A stretch of DNA of 64,000 nt, from positions 1 to 64,000 of the forward strand of contig NZ_FNWL01000001.1 in assembly GCF_900108095.1 (NCBI RefSeq), read 5' to 3'. Each line of letters opens with the position of its first letter. Positions within the stretch are counted from its first letter, which is position 1. The translations under genes and the position numbers were made by a program. The notes under the pieces are model-generated. The model saw nothing but the letters and a program-made list of their open reading frames with translations, had not been told where the DNA came from and did no database searches. Below are positions 57,739-64,000 of the stretch, one piece after another. Source of the stretch: Natronorubrum sediminis. Lineage in GTDB: Archaea > Halobacteriota > Halobacteria > Halobacteriales > Natrialbaceae.

Positions 57739-58671
57739 CTACGGTTCGAGGGTCAGTTCGGTCTCGAGGTCGGGTCCGGTGAACAGCGACCGGACCCGTT
57801 CGACGGTGTCCGTCACTTCCGGGGAACTCTCGAGGAGGACGGTTTCGCTCGGGAAGAGTTGTTCGCCGAGCAAGAGACCGTGGTCTCGAGCGGTCGACCC
57901 CGTTACCGTGAGGTAGACGCCGATTCCGGTGTCGGCGATAGCTGCTTCCTCTTCACGACCGGATTGGGGGTATTCGAAGTGAACTCCCTCGAGCACGTGC
58001 GTTCCGAGGACGGCCTGTACGAGTCGCTCGTAGCGCGGTTCGATACACAACGGGCCCTCGTATTGCTCGAGGAACGTCCGGTCGATCGACCCGTCCGAGG
58101 ACACGTCGGGGGTAGCCATCAGCGTGTGATACACGGTGTCGCCGAGTCCGGTGACCACCTGGACGTGGGTGTCCGACGGATCGATTCGCGTGTTGATATC
58201 CGCTAAGCTCTCGAGTGGCTCCGGACGAAGTTCGACGACTTCCTCGAGGACGAGGTCGGCGCTGTCGAATCCGAGTGCGAACTCGTGGGTGCGAAGCGCA
58301 CGGAACGGCTCCTCTCGTCCGACGAGTTGAATCGAGACGTCGTCGGAGATATCGTCGACATCAGTGAGTGGAATCGTGACACTGTCAAAGACGATTCGAC
58401 GAGGTTTGCCGTCACGGTCGTCTCTCAAGAGCGTGTACTCGGGTTCGGTTGGATCCTCGACGGAACTATAGGTTGCGAGACGATGGTAGACGTGTTCGTC
58501 GGGTCCGTCTGCTGGCTCGATCGTTCCCTTCGTCAGTGCCTTCTCGTGACGAAGCGTCGACGTAATCGTGTCCGCGAGGTCGGCGATGTCGAGTCGGTGT
58601 GCTAATCGATCGAGGACCGACTCGAGTGGCCGCCCCTTTCGTGGAACCGCAATCGGGATCGTCTCGCCCAT
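57739..58671 (-). CDS. uncharacterised protein with HisG-like N-terminus
   Basis: The 310-residue product starts MGETIPIAVPRKGRPLESVL, which resembles the opening of ATP phosphoribosyltransferase (HisG). The next part has VTIPLTDVDDISDDVSIQLV, and a second half with VQVVTGLGDTVYHTLMATPD. The later HisG signature is not clear, and the enzyme is not next to any his gene. The fold may be the same periplasmic-binding type used for a different job. A 63-bp gap precedes the coiled-coil gene on the same strand. The 57462-57738 gap shows no gene. Confidence 0.6.
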   Translation of the reverse strand: MGETIPIAVPRKGRPLESVLDRLAHRLDIADLADTITSTLRHEKALTKGTIEPADGPDEHVYHRLATYSSVEDPTEPEYTLLRDDRDGKPRRIVFDSVTIPLTDVDDISDDVSIQLVGREEPFRALRTHEFALGFDSADLVLEEVVELRPEPLESLADINTRIDPSDTHVQVVTGLGDTVYHTLMATPDVSSDGSIDRTFLEQYEGPLCIEPRYERLVQAVLGTHVLEGVHFEYPQSGREEEAAIADTGIGVYLTVTGSTARDHGLLLGEQLFPSETVLLESSPEVTDTVERVRSLFTGPDLETELTLEP

Positions 58672-58733
58672 CGACGAGTTCTCGCGTACCGAGAGATAAA
58701 CGCGTTGCGTTTCGAAAGCCAGACTGGGGAAAA

Positions 58734-60476
58734 TCAGTCAGAGAACATCGAACCGAGTTGGTCACGCCACTCCTGAATATCGGTGACATCACCACGAACG
58801 TCTTCGAGGTCCGCTTGGAGTTCGTCGACATCGTCCGTCACCGTCTCGAGATCGTCGGTTACCGTCGAAACATCGTCGTCGAGGCTGTCTACGTCGCTCT
58901 CGAGGCCCGAAACATCGGTCGAAACTGTCTCGAGGTCGTCCTCGACGGCCGACACATTGTCCGTCGTCTCTTCGAGTTCCGCTTCTACCGTACCGACGTC
59001 GGACTCGAGCGATTCGAGACCCGACAACGCCGTGTCGACGTCGGCCGAGACGGCTTCGAGTTCGGAGTCGGTATCCGTGAGCTGACGGTCGTTCGCTGTT
59101 ACTTGCTCGTCCATGCGCTCGAGTTCCGATTCCATCGATTCGAGGTCCGATTGGACGTCCTGAATGAGTTGCGTCCCAGTCCCGTTTTCGTCGAGGAACT
59201 CTTCGAGTGCGTTGGTGTAGGCGGCGACTTCTTCGACGCGAGACTGGAGGTGGTCGAATTTCGCAACGTCTGCTCCCGCTGGCTCGAGATCTAGTGCGTC
59301 CTGGAGCACGTCGAGGTCGTCGTCGTCGATTTTGCCGTCGCGAAGTTCCGCCGCGAGTGTCGCACCAACGGTGCCCTCGAGTGCAACCGCGTCTGTGCGT
59401 TCGGTGGAATCGTCTGTCGCTTCGGTGTCGGTCTGAGTCGCTTCAACGGGCGCCGTTGTGTCAGTAGAATCGGCCATGTCGGTCTCAGTATCGGCTGTGT
59501 CGTCGTCGGTGCCTTCGGCTGTGTCCTCACCAGCGTTTTCGGCTGTGTCGTCGTCGGTGCCTTCGGCTGTGTCGTCGCTTTCGTTCTCTTCTTCCTCGAG
59601 ATCGAGGGCGATTTCGGGCTCTTCGGCTGGTTCTGCTGGTTCGGCTGGTTCTGCTGGTTCGGCTGGTTCTGCTGGTTCGGCTGTCTCTCCTTCGTCGCCG
59701 GCGGCGTCGTCCCCGTCTGCGTTGTTCGTGTCGGTTTCGTGGTCGAGACCGAGTTTGAGCTCCGACTCGTCGTCTTCCTCAGTAGCAGCCGGGATATCGT
59801 CTTCTTCGAAGTCGAGGTCGATATCGGGAGCGTCCTCGTTAGAGTCACGTTCGTCCGTGTCGACGTCCTCGTCGTCTTCGTCCGTTGTCCCCAGTGACAG
59901 ATCGAGTTCTTCGTCTGGATCGGCCTCGCTGTGATCGTCTTCGTCGATGGGACTTTCAGAATCAGTGTCCTCGTTTTCGAGGCCGGGAACCGAGTCTGTA
60001 TCCCCGGAAATCAGATCTTTGACCGCCTGATTTCGGTCCGGTGAGACGATGCTTCCGATGACATCGTCTTCCACGACATCGGCTTCTGAGTCGGTTGAAT
60101 CGGTCGTTTCAGAACTCACTTCGACGATCGTTGGGTCCGTCAGAAACGCACCAATGTCCGTGTCGTCGTCGATCCGAATTCCGTATACCGTGAGCAAGTC
60201 GTCGGTTGCGTCGACGGCTCCGGTAAATTCGACGTGGTTGTCTTGAAAGGCAGTCCAGTTGTCGCTATCGTAGTCTGGGTGAAATCCGACCCTATCCATC
60301 GGGAACGATTCCGGAATCGATTCAGAGAGGCGGAATGTAACGGGTTCCTCCCGTTCTGATTCGATTTCGAATTTGATCGCAGGGACCGGAAATTCGTCCG
60401 CCGTGAACGATTTTCGGACGGATAACCCGTCGGCAGAGACCTCGATCACGTCGTCCGTGTCGGCGGTGCTACTCAT
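58734..60476 (-). CDS. large acidic coiled-coil protein, unknown function
   Basis: The 580-residue product has a beta-type N-terminal domain (residues 1-130, SVRKSFTADEFPVPAIKFEI) and a very acidic low-complexity middle with repeats (AEPAEPAEPAEPAEPAE; TAEGTDDDTAENAGEDTAEG). Next is a short helical region, then about 160 residues of coiled coil with regular heptads (SGLESLESDVGTVEAELEET). The end is DIQEWRDQLGSMFSD. It has no signal or TM helix, so it is likely cytoplasmic and multimeric. A TATA-like ATTTATAG lies about 27 bases before its ATG. Confidence 0.8.
   Translation of the reverse strand: MSSTADTDDVIEVSADGLSVRKSFTADEFPVPAIKFEIESEREEPVTFRLSESIPESFPMDRVGFHPDYDSDNWTAFQDNHVEFTGAVDATDDLLTVYGIRIDDDTDIGAFLTDPTIVEVSSETTDSTDSEADVVEDDVIGSIVSPDRNQAVKDLISGDTDSVPGLENEDTDSESPIDEDDHSEADPDEELDLSLGTTDEDDEDVDTDERDSNEDAPDIDLDFEEDDIPAATEEDDESELKLGLDHETDTNNADGDDAAGDEGETAEPAEPAEPAEPAEPAEPAEEPEIALDLEEEENESDDTAEGTDDDTAENAGEDTAEGTDDDTADTETDMADSTDTTAPVEATQTDTEATDDSTERTDAVALEGTVGATLAAELRDGKIDDDDLDVLQDALDLEPAGADVAKFDHLQSRVEEVAAYTNALEEFLDENGTGTQLIQDVQSDLESMESELERMDEQVTANDRQLTDTDSELEAVSADVDTALSGLESLESDVGTVEAELEETTDNVSAVEDDLETVSTDVSGLESDVDSLDDDVSTVTDDLETVTDDVDELQADLEDVRGDVTDIQEWRDQLGSMFSD
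59627..59690. repeat. in-frame 9/18-bp minisatellite within the coiled-coil gene
   Basis: The plus strand repeats GGTTCGGCT and GGTTCTGCT alternately about seven times, coding for Ala-Glu-Pro units. A second repeat of about 30-bp units (GTGCCTTCGGCTGTGTC-type) lies at 59508-59575. These are prone to length change by slippage. Confidence 0.85.
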
Positions 60477-60507
60477 GACGCCAACGTTACCACACCATTA
60501 CTATAAA

Positions 60508-60524
60508 TGATACGGACAGTATCA
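60508..60524. promoter_or_regulatory. inverted repeat upstream of the coiled-coil gene promoter
   Basis: TGATAC-GGACA-GTATCA is perfect and begins at the upstream edge of the TATA-like element (60500-60508, minus strand). It therefore lies where TFB and activators bind. It is a candidate regulator site for the coiled-coil gene at 58734-60476. Confidence 0.4.
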
Positions 60525-60545
60525 GATTTGGTGTACGTCGCAGTC

Positions 60546-61379
60546 TCAGAGATCGACCCGGTCGCCGATTTCGGCGAGTTCGACCCGTCGAGGGTACTCA
60601 AAACTCGCCGCGTGGTGATGAAGTGATTTCGGGTCAGCGGTGAGGCCACGCCACATATCCCAGTGACTTGGAAGGACGCGCTCGAGTCGGAGCGTCGACG
60701 CGGCGTCGACGAGTTGGTTCTCGTCGTTGTACCAGCGAGTTCGGGACGGTTCGCGGGTTTGTTTATCAGGTATCTGACCGACGGTACCGAACGCGAGAAC
60801 GCCGAGGTCGATGTCGTACTCGCTCCCGATTCGGTCGAATTCGTCGGAGGGCTTCGTGTCGCCGCCGTGGAAGAAGGTTCCCGAGTCGTGCTCGAAGACG
60901 TAACTGACCGGATGGGTTGCATCGGGGTCGTTCGCCACTTCGACGTGAACGGTAAACTCGCCGACCTCGAGCGTGTCTCCTTCGGCCACTTCGGCGAACT
61001 GGTCGTCGTCGAGGTCCCAGCGGGTGGCCCACTCCTGGTCGTCTCGAGCGGCCTCAAGGCTGTCATCCGGTGCGTAGAAGGTTGCACCCGTTTGCTCGAG
61101 AATCGGTGCCTGACTCTCGCCGTGGACGTGATCGGAGTGTTCGTGGGTGGCGAACACGGCGTCAGCCGATGTGACGTCGGCGGGATCGAACGGTACGGGA
61201 ATCATCCGAACGGTTCGGGGTGGATCGCCTAGCCCGAGATACGGATCGATGTAGATCGTGGTACCGTCGTGACCTTTGAGGACGAACCCGTTACAGCCGA
61301 GGTACCAGATTGCCACGCTGTCGGGCGATGCGTCTGCAACGTCTTCGAGGAGCCAGTCTCCCCAGTCGCTGTGGATCAT
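60546..61379 (-). CDS. MBL-fold metallohydrolase (UlaG-like)
   Basis: The 277-residue product has WYLGCNGFVLKGHDGTTIYI, then ATHEHSDHVHG with the HxHxDH metal motif (about residue 75), HPVSYVFEHDSGTFFHGGDT with the second metal Asp, and ERVLPSHWDMWRGL with a late His. This is the UlaG/lactonase branch of the metallo-beta-lactamase superfamily; the substrate is unknown. The ATG at 61379 (MIHSDWGDWL) was chosen; upstream codons in frame look non-coding. The next gene is transcribed in the same direction from 62205. Confidence 0.88.
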   Translation of the reverse strand: MIHSDWGDWLLEDVADASPDSVAIWYLGCNGFVLKGHDGTTIYIDPYLGLGDPPRTVRMIPVPFDPADVTSADAVFATHEHSDHVHGESQAPILEQTGATFYAPDDSLEAARDDQEWATRWDLDDDQFAEVAEGDTLEVGEFTVHVEVANDPDATHPVSYVFEHDSGTFFHGGDTKPSDEFDRIGSEYDIDLGVLAFGTVGQIPDKQTREPSRTRWYNDENQLVDAASTLRLERVLPSHWDMWRGLTADPKSLHHHAASFEYPRRVELAEIGDRVDL

Positions 61380-61518
61380 ACCTACCGATGCGAGGAGTGA
61401 GTGGGTAAGTGTTGTTGTCTCCGTAGCGTATCCCGGCATTTCCACGCGACGGCAAGTAGAATTTAAGAGGGACCTGTGACAGTCGCTGGCGGTTGTGCGT
61501 TATTTCGACGGTCGGTAT

Positions 61519-62205
61519 TCACGATACGACGGGTTCGCAGGAGGCGGTTGTGGTGACTAGCGTGTCGCGTAGCTGTGATCCGCCTTCGTAGGAGATTTGA
61601 TCCCGCTGGTCGTCCGTTCTGACGAGACCAGCCTGTTGCAATCGTGGCAGGTGATCGTGGACGAGTGCAGCCAGGACATAGTCGAGGCGCTCTTGGAAAT
61701 CGATGGCTTCTGTGTCCCTCATCTCTCGCCCCGTAACGTCTCGAGCGAGCGTATCGGTCGAAACTGGCTTCTGGTAGTTCGCGAGCACGCTCAGCACGGT
61801 TCGTCGTTGTGGGTCCGTAAGGATACTAGCGAGCGTCTCGACGACGTTCGAGTCCATTTGGTTGTCGAGGAGTGTCCGGACCACGGGGTCGTCGAACGCC
61901 CAGTGGTCGCCCGCGGCAACCGTATCCGAATCAGTTTCGACAACGAGCCCAGAATCTAGCAAGTACGGGAGGTGGGAGTGGTGACACTCGACGAGCGTTC
62001 GCTCGAGTTCGGCATCTGTTACCGTTGCTGGTTCGGCGTCGGTGAGTACGGCGGCGAGTTCTCGCGCAAGCGCACGTTTCGAGATCCCAGTCGGTGACCG
62101 ATCCCGGACAATTTGAAGGAGATGACGGCGCGTCTCGTTCGTGAGTACCCCGAAGACCACGTCTCGAGACCGCGTCGATCGTCCAGCGACGTCTGAATTA
62201 CTCAT
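61519..62205 (-). CDS. winged-helix regulator with two HTH domains (DUF7344-like)
   Basis: The 228-residue product has two related winged-helix units: residues about 15-90 (DVVFGVLTNETRRHLLQIVR, ECHHSHLPYLLDSGLVV) and about 125-215 (ASILTDPQRRTVLSVLANYQ, ALVHDHLPRLQQAGLVRTDD). The segment R-R-x-x-L and the H-x-HLPxL helix are typical of haloarchaeal DUF7344-type regulators. A perfect inverted repeat overlaps its TATA-like box, which suggests autoregulation. Confidence 0.85.
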   Translation of the reverse strand: MSNSDVAGRSTRSRDVVFGVLTNETRRHLLQIVRDRSPTGISKRALARELAAVLTDAEPATVTDAELERTLVECHHSHLPYLLDSGLVVETDSDTVAAGDHWAFDDPVVRTLLDNQMDSNVVETLASILTDPQRRTVLSVLANYQKPVSTDTLARDVTGREMRDTEAIDFQERLDYVLAALVHDHLPRLQQAGLVRTDDQRDQISYEGGSQLRDTLVTTTASCEPVVS

Positions 62206-62241
62206 CGATTACTCGTGGGCACCATACGTGCAAAAGGACTG

Positions 62242-62259
62242 CTCCAAATTTATTTGGAG
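62242..62259. promoter_or_regulatory. palindrome on the regulator's own TATA-like box
   Basis: CTCCAAA-TTTA-TTTGGAG has perfect 7-bp arms. On the minus strand its centre reads AAATAAATTT, a TATA-like element about 45 bases before the ATG at 62205. Binding by the encoded regulator would block its own promoter. The rest of 62206-62429 holds no gene. Confidence 0.5.
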
Positions 62260-62429
62260 TCAACCTATGGTTACGACGTTCACTGGCACATTCGTTCACT
62301 ATTCGACAACATTCTGGCGATCCACGAAAGAGTAGTGCCGGATACTCTCACATTCGGCAAACGGATTCTCCGAGGTAGATGGGGATAATCGATTGCAACG
62401 TCCCGAGAAAGACCCGCGATATCGTCTGC

Positions 62430-63479
62430 TTACCAGGTTCCGTGGAACGTGTCGAAGGAGAGTTCGTCGAGTGGTTTGTTGCCGACGGCAATCTCGTACT
62501 CGCCGGGGGTGAGCATCGGCTTGTGGAACTGCGGACCGTCGTCGGTCGTAATTCGCGGGCAACCGGTGTTGACGAAGGCGTCCATGTCGAAGTTTCGGAG
62601 GCGATCAGGGGTCACTTCGTCCATCGTGATGAGGTAGGCGTCGTCGTTGTCGTCGAGAATCTGCTGGGCCTGTTCCCACCGCCCTTGGCCGATCTTGGTA
62701 CAGAAGATGACGCCCCACTTCTTCGCGTCCATCGCCTTGTGGACCGACGCATAGCGCTGTTTCAAGAACTTCTCCGTGTCCGCGACGGTCACGACGTTGT
62801 TCACCGGATCAGCGATGACGACGTGTTTCTCGGGGTGTTCCATCGCGAGTCCGAGCGGGTGGAACTTACCGCCGCCGACGTAGAGAACCTGATCCGCGGG
62901 AACGTCCGCGCTCGCGTAGTTGCAGCCAAGCACCTGCCCTTCGTGAGTCAGTCGGTCGTCGCCACGACGGCTATGAACCTCGTAGCCTCGCTCCTCGAGG
63001 AAGTCGGTCATCTCCTCGTAGCGATTCATGTGTTGGGCCGTGGTGACGAGTCCGACGTCTTCGGTCTCCGCGGGGTCCTCGAGCGTCTCGAGGGCCTCCT
63101 CCATAATCGGCTGGACCTCGACGTTCGAGAACAGCGGGACGTAGATTACTTTGTCCGTGTTCTTCATCGGCGAGTGCCCGAAGTGAACGAACACGTCCGT
63201 TCGTTTCATCAGGAACGTATCGAGGTCGCAGGCGCCGTAACAGGGCTGCCCGGAGAGCATGAACGTCACGTCGTCGTCGGCCAACTGACGGAGATCGTCC
63301 GCGACGGCCGGGCCGCGACGTTTCAGCCCTTCCGGAAACTGCAGGCCAACTTTCTTCGCATCTCGCTCGTCGATGGCGTCGACGATTTGCTCGAGTTCGT
63401 AATCCCACTCCCGGTCGTGTTTGAGACGCATCCCAGTGTTTCGGAGGTCACCCTCGGTGTACTCCGACTCGTGACTCAT
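62430..63479 (-). CDS. dph2: diphthamide synthase subunit Dph2
   Basis: Archaeal Dph2 is a homodimeric radical-SAM-like enzyme that makes the first intermediate of diphthamide on elongation factor 2. The 349-residue product has GLQFPEGLKRRGPAVADDLR, the cysteine motif SGQPCYGACDLD (the second Cys, about residue 84, is the conserved one), a second cluster Cys in VLGCNYASAD and a third in NTGCPRITTD. The three cysteines hold the 4Fe-4S cluster. The ATG at 63479 was chosen; the upstream frame is not coding. Confidence 0.95.
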   Translation of the reverse strand: MSHESEYTEGDLRNTGMRLKHDREWDYELEQIVDAIDERDAKKVGLQFPEGLKRRGPAVADDLRQLADDDVTFMLSGQPCYGACDLDTFLMKRTDVFVHFGHSPMKNTDKVIYVPLFSNVEVQPIMEEALETLEDPAETEDVGLVTTAQHMNRYEEMTDFLEERGYEVHSRRGDDRLTHEGQVLGCNYASADVPADQVLYVGGGKFHPLGLAMEHPEKHVVIADPVNNVVTVADTEKFLKQRYASVHKAMDAKKWGVIFCTKIGQGRWEQAQQILDDNDDAYLITMDEVTPDRLRNFDMDAFVNTGCPRITTDDGPQFHKPMLTPGEYEIAVGNKPLDELSFDTFHGTW

Positions 63480-63702
63480 TGTCCGGTGTAGCGTGCACGG
63501 ACGTATATACTGCACGCTGTCGAAAATACAGCGGCGAGCGAGCCACACGGTGACGAAGACCAGTCGTTCGAGACGAATTGAGTGTCGGGTCAGATGGGAA
63601 CGTGACAGACGAAACGGGGATCAAATCACGGAAAAACTAGTTTGATATATAACTGGTAAGTCGACCCAACAGTCATAGTACTGGAGTATAAACGGGTTGC
63701 TA

Positions 63703-64000
63703 ATGCCAGCGGAACAGCCTGCAGATGGGTATCTCTTCGACCTTTATCGTCGATACATCGGTGAACCCGAGGAGCGAACCGACGTCTACGTCGGCTTCGG
63801 CCTCTTCTTCGGTGGAATCGGGATCGCGGTGACGGCCCTCGTACTCTTCCTGTGGGGGAGCACGCACGAGGTCCACACCTTAGACAGCGCGTACTACGAC
63901 TGGATTCAGTCGGCGTACGCACTCGGAATGCTTTCGCTTCCCGCGATGATGCTGGGGATCGTCGTCCTGTTGCCCGCCGAGCGCAAAGTGTTGTACACCT
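63703..64000 (+). CDS. membrane protein start, possibly CdpA-like (partial)
   Basis: Only the first 99 residues are in the window. MPAEQPADGYLFDLYRRYIG is followed by two TM helices (FFGGIGIAVTALVLFLW and LGMLSLPAMMLGIVVLLP). The opening resembles haloarchaeal proteins annotated as DUF7139, and I recall the Haloferax division protein CdpA beginning similarly, but this is from memory and unverified. A TATA-like GATATATAAC lies about 55 bases before the ATG. The rest of the gene lies outside. Confidence 0.6.
   Translation, partial: MPAEQPADGYLFDLYRRYIGEPEERTDVYVGFGLFFGGIGIAVTALVLFLWGSTHEVHTLDSAYYDWIQSAYALGMLSLPAMMLGIVVLLPAERKVLYT

Noticed and set aside
63626..63922. Minus-strand frame opposite the last gene
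   Set aside because: Arg/Ser-rich shadow of the membrane protein starting at 63703.

Overview
The window is a piece of a haloarchaeal main chromosome. The evidence is an archaeal rRNA operon (16S, tRNA-Ala, 23S, 5S), strongly acidic proteins, high GC with a marked liking for CTCGAG codon pairs, leaderless-type promoters, Tat lipoprotein signals, and family markers such as CetZ, Orc1/Cdc6, GatE, SRP19, Gar1 and Dph2. The style resembles the Natrialbales (Natrinema/Haloterrigena-like), but I cannot name the species. All calls come from reading the sequence; no database search was run.

Layout. 1-5250: complete rRNA operon on the minus strand, with 16S and 23S processing stems; 5320-5710 holds four tandem rRNA promoters. 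5778-13666: mixed housekeeping genes (hydrolase-like membrane protein, hisD, IscA-like protein, dodecin, class V aminotransferase, two universal stress proteins, MscS channel). 13852-22723: a sugar-uptake block with a TrmB-type regulator, a four-gene ABC importer, a Gfo/Idh/MocA dehydrogenase and a TIM-barrel isomerase. 22759-29780: PAP2-type membrane enzyme, orphan peptide-type binding lipoprotein, cetZ, and the pterin pair mptE/folP. 29925-32200: orc1/cdc6 and a roughly 1 kb intergenic region with the hallmarks of a replication origin (inverted ORB-like repeats round an AT-richer core), plus a dense CTAG cluster and purine repeats. 32201-44935: trmJ-like methyltransferase, transporter/Lrp divergent pair, gatE, the cobalamin importer btuCDF, SRP19, Gar1, presenilin-like protease. 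45032-53409: cysS, BolA, a tandemly duplicated two-gene bPH2 (YdbS/YdbT-like) module, fumC. 53650-57461: small zinc protein, a broken crotonase, about 1.3 kb of apparently decayed sequence, then a small DNA-binding-type protein overlapping a tyrosine recombinase. 57739-64000: HisG-like protein, acidic coiled-coil protein, MBL hydrolase, winged-helix regulator, dph2 and the start of a membrane protein.

How it fits together. The rRNA operon is transcribed away from the putative origin, so it is co-directional with the leftward fork. The sugar block reads as regulator, uptake and first catabolic steps for an unidentified sugar or polyol. The most unusual observations are the CTAG cluster beside the origin, the mosaic near-identity between the duplicated PH-domain modules (gene conversion), a compact inverted repeat with a 6-bp spacer upstream of the recombinase pair, a GC-rich hairpin island between mptE and folP with its own TATA-like element, and several inverted repeats sitting on or beside TATA boxes.
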